Source: Acholoe squamosa (Eukaryota; Annelida; Polychaeta; Phyllodocida; Polynoidae). From it: a stretch of 64,000 nt of DNA. How positions within the stretch are numbered: the stretch's first letter is position 1; each line of letters begins with the position of its first letter. The DNA lies in the NCBI GenBank assembly GCA_949317995.1, contig OX439049.1, positions 11,780,395-11,844,394 on the forward strand, in the 5' to 3' direction. This document shows positions 54,885 through 63,029 of the stretch, piece after piece. A program made the position numbers and the translations under genes. The notes under the pieces are model-generated. The model made no database searches, was not told where the DNA came from, and saw only the letters and a list, made by a program, of their open reading frames with translations.

Positions 54885-55712
54885 TTATTTCTTATCAAAT
54901 AAACAAACTTTTGGTTTTTTTTCTTGATTTAACAAGGAAGTGTCAGATGATTTTCTCATTAACCATAACAAACATTCATGACCAACCCATGGTTTTTCAT
55001 GTACCCATTCAATGGAACAGTAAGGACATTTTATTGTTTCAGTCCTATGATACAAATTTGATGTTTGAATAAAATCATCAAAACATTTTTGATGTACTGG
55101 CTTATTGCAACAAATCATATAAGCAATGTTTCTAGTTTTGGTAGAAATAATCATTTCAGTGTTGCATAATTTACATAGCATGTATTCTAATGACATTTTA
55201 TGCAATCTTTGTCTTGTTTTATTTCTCAATTTTTTTGTTATTTCTGATAAAACATATTCACTAGGATCTAAAGTGTCATCATGTTTTCTTTTTTTAGGTT
55301 TCATTAACGTTTCTACATGATAAATATATGGGATTTCGAGTAAGTCACAAGCAAAATTCATCATAGTAAAATAAAAATGTTGATAAGGCATTAATATGCA
55401 ACACATTTTAAGGACTCGCGGTAAAAGCATAATATTTGATAAAACTAAATTGCCTATTTCATCCTGCAAATAAAAAGACAGGAAATAATCAGCGAAATAT
55501 ACAAGCGCCTCTACTTTGATTTTTTTTAACCGTGGCAAAGAATCAAAATAAGACAAAGCCGAAATAATTTGTTCAGCTTCCTTGACTGACATATAAGGCT
55601 GGGAAGGAAAACTGACATCTATTATATCCTTTTCGTTGTCTTTGAAATGTATTCTACCTTCGAAATAACTGATTCTATTTTTCAACAATTCATAGTTAAT
55701 TTTCGTAATCAT
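54885..55712 (-). CDS. BTB plus RING-like zinc protein, paralogue 1
   Basis: A 275-residue protein from the ATG at 55712. The N-terminal ~125 residues read as a BTB/POZ-type module: an LLKNRISYFEG start, YMSVKEAEQIISALSYFD, and a VEALVYFADYFLSFYLQDEI helix pair. The C-terminal half has C-x2-C (CKLC), a CC...H-x2-C pair (CCNKPVHQKCF) and a final CPYC, a RING-like cross-brace arrangement. BTB proteins bridge substrates to cullin-3 ligases; RING domains recruit E2 enzymes. A virus-encoded protein with both could redirect host ubiquitination. Function is inferred; the paralogue at 55932 has the same design. The nearest motif, ATATCTCA at 55897-55904, is about 185 bp upstream. Confidence 0.68.
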   Translation of the reverse strand: MITKINYELLKNRISYFEGRIHFKDNEKDIIDVSFPSQPYMSVKEAEQIISALSYFDSLPRLKKIKVEALVYFADYFLSFYLQDEIGNLVLSNIMLLPRVLKMCCILMPYQHFYFTMMNFACDLLEIPYIYHVETLMKPKKRKHDDTLDPSEYVLSEITKKLRNKTRQRLHKMSLEYMLCKLCNTEMIISTKTRNIAYMICCNKPVHQKCFDDFIQTSNLYHRTETIKCPYCSIEWVHEKPWVGHECLLWLMRKSSDTSLLNQEKKPKVCLFDKK

Positions 55713-55931
55713 TTTTTTGATATGGTAATTCTGGAATATCAAGACAACAAAGCAATATCAAAACAACAAACAATAAGTCTTATGGCTTTTCCTTGATAAG
55801 ACTAACACAAAATATATGAACAATCAAATAAAATCCCTGTTTTTGTACAGGAATAATAAAAAGGATTTTCCTTTTCTTGTAGGGATATTAGTCTATATAT
55901 CTCAGAATAGTTAGTGGAGAATTCCAGCTCT

Positions 55932-56786
55932 CTAAGAAAAAAAAGATATTTGGTTTCGATAGTATTTTTTCATCATTAATTTAAATGTTTTCTTTTGCCA
56001 CCTGATGAAGGTTTGAGCACCTAAAGGTTTGCCATTTACCCATTTCATACTGCAATTTGCACATTTAATTCCCTCTTTTCTTGGCTTAGTGTATGATTTA
56101 AGTCTGAAATTAGTGTAGCATTTATGATAACATGGACTGTCACAACATTCCGTACGATTAATATTTTTTTTCTTGTCTTTTCTGTTGGCGTCATGAAATT
56201 CTCCGCAACCTGCGCAAAGGTAACGTACAGGATAACAGTCTATATACATATCACGATAAGCATGTTTTATCTTTTTTGCTAATTTTTTTGTTTTGTAGCA
56301 TTTAAACGAGCAATACAAATCTGTGCCATGAGTTTTACAATATACGTCTTTAAGAAGATCAAACAAAGGATATTTTTCACCGATCAAATCAGTACAAAAG
56401 TATAACAAAGAAATAGTGGTATCATGACAAACATTTCCTGTATATATACATACCTTTACAATCTTAGCTATTTCATTCAAGTGTTTTAAACTTCTTTCGT
56501 GTAAATATTTAAACAGAAAGTCACTTTGAAAGTAACAAGCAAAAAAAGCAATTGATTCTACGTCCTCTACAGCATCAAAACTAGCATATGATTCTTTCTT
56601 TGATTTTTCACATAAATTTACTATAAAAGAAAAACATTGAGCTACGGTAAGCAAAGAAAAAACAGGAATTTCTATATTAATTTTAGCTTTTTTATTTTTT
56701 TTCTTTTCCTGGAAACTAAAATAGGATTTAAAATAGGAAATTCTTGAACATAAAAGTTTTTTGTTCAAAGAAATATTTCCCTCCAT
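55932..56786 (-). CDS. BTB plus RING-like zinc protein, paralogue 2
   Basis: A 284-residue protein, the upstream neighbour and paralogue of the gene at 54885. Both start with an LL..RISYF block, followed by a YFDS- or SFDA-type region, a FACYFQSDFLFKYL-type helix pair, and a C-terminal zinc module (CAGC, CCDSPCYHKCY, CANC). The two differ by about 75 percent of positions by eye, so the duplication is old. A 12-residue extension using a non-ATG codon is not needed. TGAGATTT lies 27 bp upstream. Same hypothesis of a host ubiquitin-pathway modulator. Confidence 0.68.
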   Translation of the reverse strand: MEGNISLNKKLLCSRISYFKSYFSFQEKKKNKKAKINIEIPVFSLLTVAQCFSFIVNLCEKSKKESYASFDAVEDVESIAFFACYFQSDFLFKYLHERSLKHLNEIAKIVKVCIYTGNVCHDTTISLLYFCTDLIGEKYPLFDLLKDVYCKTHGTDLYCSFKCYKTKKLAKKIKHAYRDMYIDCYPVRYLCAGCGEFHDANRKDKKKNINRTECCDSPCYHKCYTNFRLKSYTKPRKEGIKCANCSMKWVNGKPLGAQTFIRWQKKTFKLMMKKYYRNQISFFS

Positions 56787-56813
56787 ATAAACCAAAGAAA
56801 TTTTTGAGCAGAA

Positions 56814-56819
56814 ATCTCA
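56814..56819 (-). promoter_or_regulatory. TGAGATTT motif upstream of BTB gene 2
   Basis: 27 bp upstream of the ATG at 56786. Confidence 0.5.
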
Positions 56820-56859
56820 CTTAAGGTTTTAGAAAAAATCTTAAACAAAACCTTTAAAT

Positions 56860-58689
56860 TTATTCAGTCCCCCCATGTTCATAAATGATATGTCTAGTGA
56901 GCTGCTCTTCTGATTTAAAGGAGCGGAAACAGAAACGACAGACGTACTGAGGTCTCTTTCGAGTAGTCAGGAGGAAAGAGCCTGCAAAATGAGCAGGCGT
57001 ATCGCACCCTCCGCAAGCTCGAGAGAGACTGGATCTATGTTTGGCCAGCTCGCTAGGAGGCTGAACAAGTCTTGCCAACGCAGACTGTTCAAAGAAATAT
57101 TTCCCCAATTCTTGTGACCCAAACAACCTTACGAATTCTTCCAAAGGAGCTCTGTTGCTCACAAGCGAACCATAGGTGGGTCTTACCACTCCAGTTGGAG
57201 CTGTGCTTGCAGGAACGCCTGCGGTATCAGGAGGACCTCTAGGAACGTTTGACGTCTGAAGTCCTGCGTCAATAGGAGGACCTCTAGGAACGCCTAACGT
57301 TTGAAGTCCTGCGTTATAAGACGCTCCTCCGACTGTATGAGAAGTCATCTGCTCTTTGGGAAGTGTCTGACTAGGAAGTTGGAAGCCAGCCCTTGTGCCT
57401 CTGTGGCTCTGTGAGAAGGTGCCGAAAGCTGATGGTTGGGGGAAGATGGCAAGAGAAGGAACAGAAACTTGTGGGAAACTTTGAGCAGGGTAGATGGAAG
57501 GAGCTTGCTGTGGAGACAAGCTCAGGGAGACTGGAGCCAAAACGTTTGGAGGAGGGAAGGCGTGAACAGATGCTTGAACTGGTGCCAAATGGTTTGGAGG
57601 AGGGAAGGCGGGAACAGATGCTTGCACTGGTAAGGAAGAGGAGGAGAAATCAAAAGATGATGCTGTTTCTCTCAATTTTCTCAGGGGGGAAGCAGGGTGA
57701 TTGTTTTTCCTACTTTCATCTCCCTGGCTCTGGGGAAAAGGAGTAGAGGGACGGTCACTAAGAGGAGCAGGAGGGAGAGGATTTTGGAGTATGTCAGCAA
57801 CCTCTTCGTCACTTTCTGGCTCAGATTTGATGTCAGGACAAGTACAATAAAAAGAAGAAGCTTCAGGGTGAGAAACAGATTTTCCAGGCAACGGTGCTAG
57901 GATAGCAGCTGTCAGAGCAGGAAATCTAGCAGAGGCAGTGGCTTGGAAAGGTGCAGGGGAAGGACCTGACAGAGAAGCAACAGGAAAAGGAATAGAGGAG
58001 GCTTCAGAAAGAGGAAAAATGGAGGCTTTAGATGAAGTGGCTTCAGAGGAGGCTTTAGGAACGGAAGCTTTGGTTTCAGTAGCAGAACGAAGCTGCTTAG
58101 GAGAAGCAAAAGTGGAGGTCTTTGTCTTAGCAGAGGAAGGACAAGCAGAAGTAGAGGTCTTAGCCTTAGTAGAGGAGGTCTTACTCTTAGCAGCGGAAGT
58201 GGAGCCCTTAGACTCTGTAGAGGAAGGAAGCTGTTTAGAGGAAGGAGAAGAAGAGGGGGGTAGGGACAGTGAAGTTCCCTTGCTCTGAAAGAATTTGACG
58301 TGTTCTTCCTCGAAGGAAGATACGCCAGAATTTATTCTGAAAAGAGAAGCTGCAGCTTCAGCATTAGAAATAGATGGAGAGGAAGACGAGAGGTTTTGCG
58401 ATTTGCTCTTTTGCAAGGCAGGCAATGAAGCTTCACTAGCAGAACGTTTAAGCGTCTGCGAAGAGGAGGTATTTTGCGAGCTGACAGACTGTGGAATAGA
58501 AACAGAAAGTGAAGCAGAAGAAGAAACGACAGACGTGGTTTGAATAGAAGCAAGTTGAGGAGGAGATGAGAGAACTGTGTCAGAAGAAGTGGAACCTGCA
58601 GAGGTAGAAGGTGCAGGTTCCACTGTAACAGGACGATGAGGTTGAATCTTAAATAATTTTGTTGGCAAGGGATGGGTAGCTTTCGGCAT
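56860..58689 (-). CDS. Ser/Pro/Ala-rich protein with one C-terminal C2H2 finger
   Basis: A 609-residue protein. Almost all of it is low-complexity Ser, Pro and Ala, including repeated SSSTK/SKTST-type tracts near 180-230, a PFPPPN.LAPVQAS duplication near 370-410 and a duplicated GLQTLGVPRGPP/GLQTSNVPRGPP segment near 460-490. The C-terminus has CGGCDTPAHF and a C2H2 zinc finger (YVCRFCFRSFKSEEQLTRH). The sequence is visibly GC-richer than the neighbouring genes. The design (long disordered region plus zinc finger) suits a DNA-binding regulator or a scaffold; no homologous family is recognised. No TGAGATAA-type motif is seen; a TA-rich tract at 58693-58722 precedes the ATG. Confidence 0.7.
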   Translation of the reverse strand: MPKATHPLPTKLFKIQPHRPVTVEPAPSTSAGSTSSDTVLSSPPQLASIQTTSVVSSSASLSVSIPQSVSSQNTSSSQTLKRSASEASLPALQKSKSQNLSSSSPSISNAEAAASLFRINSGVSSFEEEHVKFFQSKGTSLSLPPSSSPSSKQLPSSTESKGSTSAAKSKTSSTKAKTSTSACPSSAKTKTSTFASPKQLRSATETKASVPKASSEATSSKASIFPLSEASSIPFPVASLSGPSPAPFQATASARFPALTAAILAPLPGKSVSHPEASSFYCTCPDIKSEPESDEEVADILQNPLPPAPLSDRPSTPFPQSQGDESRKNNHPASPLRKLRETASSFDFSSSSLPVQASVPAFPPPNHLAPVQASVHAFPPPNVLAPVSLSLSPQQAPSIYPAQSFPQVSVPSLAIFPQPSAFGTFSQSHRGTRAGFQLPSQTLPKEQMTSHTVGGASYNAGLQTLGVPRGPPIDAGLQTSNVPRGPPDTAGVPASTAPTGVVRPTYGSLVSNRAPLEEFVRLFGSQELGKYFFEQSALARLVQPPSELAKHRSSLSRACGGCDTPAHFAGSFLLTTRKRPQYVCRFCFRSFKSEEQLTRHIIYEHGGTE

Positions 58690-58692
58690 CTA

Positions 58693-58722
58693 GAGAAAAA
58701 ATATATATATATATATATATAA
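58693..58722. repeat. (TA)n tract just upstream of a start codon
   Basis: Short AT-alternating tract that directly precedes the 609-residue gene. Confidence 0.9.
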
Positions 58723-58771
58723 ACATATTATAAACAGTGGCATATATAAACAATTAGACTAACATATATCA

Positions 58772-59929
58772 TTAATCATGCGAAATTTTAATTTTCTTTG
58801 GTTTAGGTATTTTTGGACCTCTTTTGTCTTTTGTGCTTTTCAGAACTGCATAAGAACAGTGCTGTGGACATCTCGCACACTTCTCTAAATTTTCAGGTAA
58901 TATATTCGACGATAAGACTACAAGATGTTTTTGAAGACGCTCTATAACTTGAAAACAATATTCCAAGTTTGCCTGGCTTAGTTCCAATTTGTCTTTGAAC
59001 AATGTTGCTAAAGGAGGAAAATTTTTAAGATGCTGAATTTTATCTTCTATTTGAACTTTCTTTTTCTCTAATTCTTTTTTGATTTTTGGGGAACAAATAC
59101 TTTTTTGATTTTTTTCACTTTCTTCTTCGCTATCAGACAATGCGAGATCATCTTTCAGAAACATATATTCTGGATCACTAATTATGGCACTGTCTTCTGA
59201 CTGACTTCTTGATAATTTACTCTTAGAATATTTTTCTGCTTTTTTTTCTTCTTCGCTGTCACTCATTCGAATAGGAGAAGTGCCAGCTTTAGGTTTATAA
59301 GATAAATCATCATTTTTTTCTTTGCTTTCATCTTCACTACTATCTGAGAAATTTTCTTCTTTAAAAAGATTGCTAGGCATAGAAAGTAAATTATCAGATT
59401 TCCTTTTTTTATTCAAGCTACTTTCTTTTTCATTTTTAACTCTGCTCTGTGAAGGAGAATATTCTGTTATTTTTTTCAAATCTTCATTCAAAAATAAATT
59501 TACAACCTTTGATCTAAAATTATATAAAGGATGAAAATCAGTGCTTTGATTTTTTGAAGCAAAATAAATATTTATTTTCAAAATTTCGCAAACACATTCT
59601 ACCAAAATACTATGAGAAGACAGCAAATCTAATAAAATTTTAGCTTTGTTTTGAGTCATGCAATATCCATAATATGTGCTGTAAGCTTCGTCCTTTTTCA
59701 TATAAAACATAAGAGAAGACCAAGCTTCATCTTTTAATATAGCAATAACTTTATCCCTTGGAATTTTTTTTCCTTTTTGCTGTTTGCTGATCAGTTGAGT
59801 AACGTAAAACAAACAGTGTGTGTCTTCTTGTTTCACTTTACTCCAGTATTCATGATTTTCTTTTTTGTCTTGACACAATATAGTAAACAAAACCAGAAGA
59901 AAATGTGAAATTATCTTAATTTCTTTCAT
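58772..59929 (-). CDS. Unknown 385-residue protein with disordered acidic/basic middle
   Basis: A 385-residue protein. The first ~20 residues are hydrophobic (IISHFLLVLFTILC), possibly a signal or anchor, but the rest is soluble in character, so the N-terminus may simply be a helix. A folded segment at about 30-145 contains LDLLSSHSILVECVCEIL. Residues 165-300 are Glu/Lys/Ser-rich with NLS-like KKRK and acidic SDSEEE tracts, and a final folded part ends with a CARCPQHCSY cysteine cluster. No family recognised. It overlaps the end of the previous gene by ATGA, so a shared transcript is likely. Confidence 0.62.
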   Translation of the reverse strand: MKEIKIISHFLLVLFTILCQDKKENHEYWSKVKQEDTHCLFYVTQLISKQQKGKKIPRDKVIAILKDEAWSSLMFYMKKDEAYSTYYGYCMTQNKAKILLDLLSSHSILVECVCEILKINIYFASKNQSTDFHPLYNFRSKVVNLFLNEDLKKITEYSPSQSRVKNEKESSLNKKRKSDNLLSMPSNLFKEENFSDSSEDESKEKNDDLSYKPKAGTSPIRMSDSEEEKKAEKYSKSKLSRSQSEDSAIISDPEYMFLKDDLALSDSEEESEKNQKSICSPKIKKELEKKKVQIEDKIQHLKNFPPLATLFKDKLELSQANLEYCFQVIERLQKHLVVLSSNILPENLEKCARCPQHCSYAVLKSTKDKRGPKIPKPKKIKISHD

Positions 59930-60579
59930 TTTGATGAAGCTTGATTTTTCTCTTGATTTATTTCAAGCAATGCCTCCTTAATTTCAAAGCACAATTCGAA
60001 AAAAATTGATGTGTCTTTTACTATACAATTTCCTTTAAAATTATGACCTAAAGTAAAAGTAAGATATTTATTAGATACCCTAAAAGAAGAAAAATAATTC
60101 AATTTTTTGGTGACAGCTATTTTATGATCATACAAAAGCCAAGAAGATTCAAAAGAATTTGACTCTCTAATTTTGTAGATATATTTTTCAGGCAATCTAG
60201 AAAAAAGCTTTAAGAAAAGCTCATATAGCTTTGTTCCCTGATTATTTAAATTTATTTCTATACTTAATTGCACATTCAATAAATTAACTTTTATTTTCTG
60301 GTAATCTATCTCAGAATATTTTGAATAAAAATGCAAACAATATTTAACAACGAATTTATCTATTTTGTTTAATAAATAAGAAAAATTATTTTTCAAAAAT
60401 ATATAGCAAAATCCATTTCTTGTAAATTTCAAAGAAAAGTTTTTTCTTACAACATGTATAGATCCCCTGTACTTAGAAATACTTTTCTTTGGAGACCTAA
60501 AACTTTCTATATCTATTTTAGCACTAGGATTTGTAGTAACTATAAGAACAATATTATTTACTATGTATTGAATAGACAT
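59926..60579 (-). CDS. Unknown 217-residue protein, first gene of the element
   Basis: A 217-residue, beta-rich, Lys-rich protein from the ATG at 60579. Residues 5-70 and 120-210 look like two similar halves with an IVNNIVLIVTTNPSAKIDIE strand pattern and a later FRVSNKYLTFTLGH strand. This two-repeat layout weakly recalls a TATA-binding-protein saddle, but the conserved contact residues are not evident, so I do not assign it. It precedes the 385-residue gene with an ATGA overlap. A strong acceptor-like AG at 60700-60701 lies just upstream. Confidence 0.6.
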   Translation of the reverse strand: MSIQYIVNNIVLIVTTNPSAKIDIESFRSPKKSISKYRGSIHVVRKNFSLKFTRNGFCYIFLKNNFSYLLNKIDKFVVKYCLHFYSKYSEIDYQKIKVNLLNVQLSIEINLNNQGTKLYELFLKLFSRLPEKYIYKIRESNSFESSWLLYDHKIAVTKKLNYFSSFRVSNKYLTFTLGHNFKGNCIVKDTSIFFELCFEIKEALLEINQEKNQASSK

Positions 60580-61023
60580 ATAACTGCATAACAAATTAAA
60601 AGGCTACAACCTTGCTTGATAAATCAGCAAACTACGAAAGTCTCGTAAACTTTTGCAGCAGGAACTATCAACTGCCTTTGGAACTTTGACAGCTTCAAAC
60701 TATAACGAAAAAAATCATATAAATTATTTCCTAGAAATATTTTCAAGCTCAAATATTTGTATTTTTCGTCACTGGGGTATAACATACAGCTTACACAGTA
60801 ATATCAATTAAAGTATTCCTTAAAATAAATAAAATAGTCACTTATGATGTCTCAAAAAAATAAAATCATGCAAATAAACATTTCACAGCCGTTCTTGACT
60901 TTAATACTCATAATTTCAATTACTGCTGTCAATGTCTTCACAGAAATAATTCTCTAAAGATTTACAACGATCAATTTTTGCATGGAACATCAAGCTGCTA
61001 GTAAAAGTCATAAATTCCCTCAC

Positions 61024-61113
61024 CAGGAGGCAGCACTGCACTGCGTTGTTTGAGTTGTCTGCTGCTATAATCTGCTCTCTGTTGCCAGCAGAATACGGGT
61101 ATGGTTTCCTGCT
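61024..61113 (-). other. Exon-like block L3
   Basis: Preceded by a TTTATTCCAG acceptor and followed by a GTGAGG donor. 90 nt, without a useful reading frame. Related in sequence to L1 (shared GCAGCAGA and AAACAACG). Confidence 0.4.
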
Positions 61114-61465
61114 CTGGAATAAATAAAGTTTTAAATTACACCCTCACAAAAAAATAAATTATGCAAATAAAAGATTTTTCAGCCATCCTTATCCCTGTAA
61201 TTTTAATTTCTACTATCAATTACTCTACTGAAAAGATTCTCTAAAAAATTATAGTTATCAGTTTTCATGTGGAACATCAAGTCTCCATATCAATTCTAAG
61301 AAAAGGTTATATCATTATCTATTTTTAAATATTGTTTGTGTCGCCTTATCTATTTCAAAAAACTTTTTCATGTTTCATGTTATTAAGCCTAAAATAACCT
61401 GTGTAGCCATATCGATTTCAGTAGTCTACACTAAACTATTCAACAATAAGCTGTTTATCACTTAC

Positions 61466-61571
61466 CAGGAGGCTATGATGTGCAACAATGTATACTCGAG
61501 TAAGGCAGACAGTCAAAGTAGCTGCTGACGTATAGTACGCAGCTAGTGCAGCAATGTTTCTTAAAGTGTAC
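61466..61571 (-). other. Exon-like block L2
   Basis: Acceptor TTTTTTTAG and a perfect GTAAGT donor bound a 106-nt block with no reading frame. Its 3' end (GCCTCCTG) resembles that of L3. Confidence 0.42.
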
Positions 61572-61862
61572 CTAAAAAAATAAATTTTTAAGTTATAAAA
61601 TCATATAAACAAAGGATCTCACTTCTGTTTTATATCCTATACACCGTAATTTTAATCACAGTCTTTAATGTCCACACAGAAATACTTCTCTTCAAAGTTA
61701 CAGTAACCAACGTCCTATCAGCTCCTTACTATAATATTATCAAAAAACACTAAACAGCAGTAAAAGGATGTAACGTAGCTACTAACTAAATTTTTCAATC
61801 ATGCATTAACAAGGCTAAAAAGCATAATCATTTATCACCCTTTAAGAAAATTTATACTATAG

Positions 61863-62080
61863 AGGGTATGGATAGGAGGTCTTCCATATTACATGTCACA
61901 TGTCATTTAAATTCTCATGTCCATGTCACCTCTAAAAACCTTACATGTCCCATGTCGAATTTAAAAAGGATCTATGTCATGTTACTAATTCTTTACCTCA
62001 TGTAACTAAAGCTCATGTCACATGTTGATTTTAAGGAATAATCATGTCATCATGTCGAATTTAGTAGTCCACACCCATAC
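61863..62080. mobile_element. GACATG-type palindromic repeat, copy near the right edge
   Basis: Left part GGGTATGGATAGGAGG and right part ending CCACACCCATAC are inverted, and the ATGTCACATGTC-type body matches the host copies at 17915, 28018 and 32285. Confidence 0.65.
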
Positions 62081-62095
62081 TATACTATAGCCTAC

Positions 62096-62240
62096 CTTCA
62101 TAAGATCCGCAGAATTTACTTCTCAGTTTTATCTCCAGAGGGCAGCTCTGTGTTATGCTATCCTAGTCACAAGCACAGTCCCTGCCTTGTACGTTGTTTC
62201 AGATTTCTGCTGCTCTGGAAACAGGGATATACGTTTAACC
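62096..62240 (-). other. Exon-like block L1
   Basis: Acceptor TTTTTTTGTTTCAG and a candidate AAGGTAGGC donor bound a 145-nt block. Its CAGAGCAGCAGAAATCTGAA and AAACAACG sequence is homologous to L3. Confidence 0.38.
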
Positions 62241-62392
62241 CTGAAACAAAAAAATGAAATCAGTTTCAAAACAATGTTTATTGCAGCAGAGAAAGCTAAC
62301 AGTGTTGCTTTGCTGTAGCAGATGCAGCGCAGGAAATATCGCCAGTGTTACAGACTCTAAGTCATAAAAGAAAAAACACTTCAACGTCGAAC

Positions 62393-62463
62393 GCCGACAG
62401 CAGGATTCGTACCCGCAACCTAGAGATATGTGAGCGAACGCGCTACCACTGCGCCATCCTGTC
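62393..62463 (-). tRNA. tRNA-like sequence, probably a tRNA-derived SINE or pseudogene
   Basis: A-box TGGCGCAGTGG and B-box GGTACGAATCC lie at normal spacing, with a normal 4-bp D stem and 5-bp T stem (one wobble). The acceptor stem and anticodon stem do not pair, so it is not a functional tRNA. Box positions suit a Pol III promoter. Confidence 0.55.
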
Positions 62464-62645
62464 AGGCTAAGGACCGCGACTGTTTAGATATATTTATCTC
62501 CCTGGATTCTTTCTATGATGCTAAACAACAGAAATTCTATTTCTACACCTCGGTATCTAAAGTGTATGAGTCATAGGTTTATCTTCAGGCAAGCAAACTT
62601 TATCTGCAGGTCAAACATCTTCCTTTCCTCTATTGTTTTGTTTCT

Positions 62646-62653
62646 TTATCTCA
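62646..62653 (-). promoter_or_regulatory. Outlying TGAGATAA match at the right side
   Basis: Exact motif in element orientation, about 400 bp upstream of block L1. Could be chance or the promoter of a leader transcript. Confidence 0.3.
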
Positions 62654-62739
62654 AAGAGGGATATAATGTCTAAAAAGAGGGATTCAGCTGCAGCTATCTA
62701 ACTAGGACGTTTATACTTTGCTTAATATCAGCATTCAAC

Positions 62740-63029
62740 ATGAAAACTCTGTGGCTCCTAGTTGGGTTTCTGCAAGTCTGTTATATGCAGACAGTGCAAC
62801 ACAATTGTCAATGTGCCTTCACAAGATCTACTTTGATATGTCATCAACATATTGAATGCATTCAAGCTATAACAGCTTCTCATCTTTCTTTTGTCACATC
62901 TTTCATAAAAATCCAGGACATAGAAGGGAACAATACGGACGTTATTTCATACCATGAAAATGTTTTCCCTTTCCTAGAGAAACTCACGACAAACCATGGA
63001 ATATATTATTGCGATGCTGGTTTATGCAG
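62740..63029 (+). CDS. Secreted or membrane protein gene, exon 1
   Basis: The ATG opens a signal peptide (MKTLWLLVGFLQVCYMQTVQ), then a small Cys-containing domain (CQCAFTRSTLICH...CIQAI, ending YYCDAGLCR) with a faintly LRR-like LSFVTSFIKIQDIEGNN spacing. It ends in phase 2 at a GTAAGA donor. Codon 97 (Arg) is completed by exon 2. Gene continues past the window. Host or element-linked origin not known. Confidence 0.6.

Larger units (their letters stand above)
36911..60700 (-). mobile_element. Maverick/Polinton (adintovirus-like) integrated element
   Basis: About 24 kb of AT-rich DNA with 23 genes on one strand. The diagnostic set is present: family B DNA polymerase, retrovirus-type integrase, A32/FtsK-like packaging ATPase, adenain-like protease, major capsid protein and a putative minor capsid protein. 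Polymerase plus integrase plus capsid genes define Mavericks/Polintons and the related adintoviruses. All core catalytic motifs are intact and no core frame is broken. The left edge abuts satellite array B. The right edge is uncertain, anywhere from 60.7 to about 62.7 kb, and I could not see long terminal inverted repeats or a 6-bp duplication. Confidence 0.93.
60580..62645 (-). other. Right-side non-coding region with exon-like blocks
   Basis: No long reading frame. It holds three diverged direct repeats around 60850-61037, 61144-61475 and 61571-61745, three exon-like blocks with minus-strand splice sites (next entries), a host MITE at 61863-62080 and a tRNA-like sequence. A strong minus-strand acceptor (TTTTTTTCGTTATAG) ends at 60700. 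It may be the element's right-hand regulatory region, or host DNA. Confidence 0.45.

Noticed and set aside
59926..60579. TATA-binding-protein homologue
   Set aside because: Two-repeat beta pattern is suggestive but conserved DNA-contact residues are not visible; listed as unknown.
61873..61886. AGGAGGTCTTC match to the inverse of the left-end AAGACCTCC, as a terminal inverted repeat
   Set aside because: The match lies inside a dispersed host GACATG-type repeat that explains it; no extended inverted repeat continues from it.
62393..62463. Functional tRNA gene
   Set aside because: A and B boxes are good but the acceptor and anticodon stems do not pair.
36911..62700. Long terminal inverted repeats and a 6-bp target duplication of the element
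   Set aside because: By eye I found no inverse of the left-end sequences between 60.6 and 64 kb. They may be lost, short, or outside the window; not claimed.
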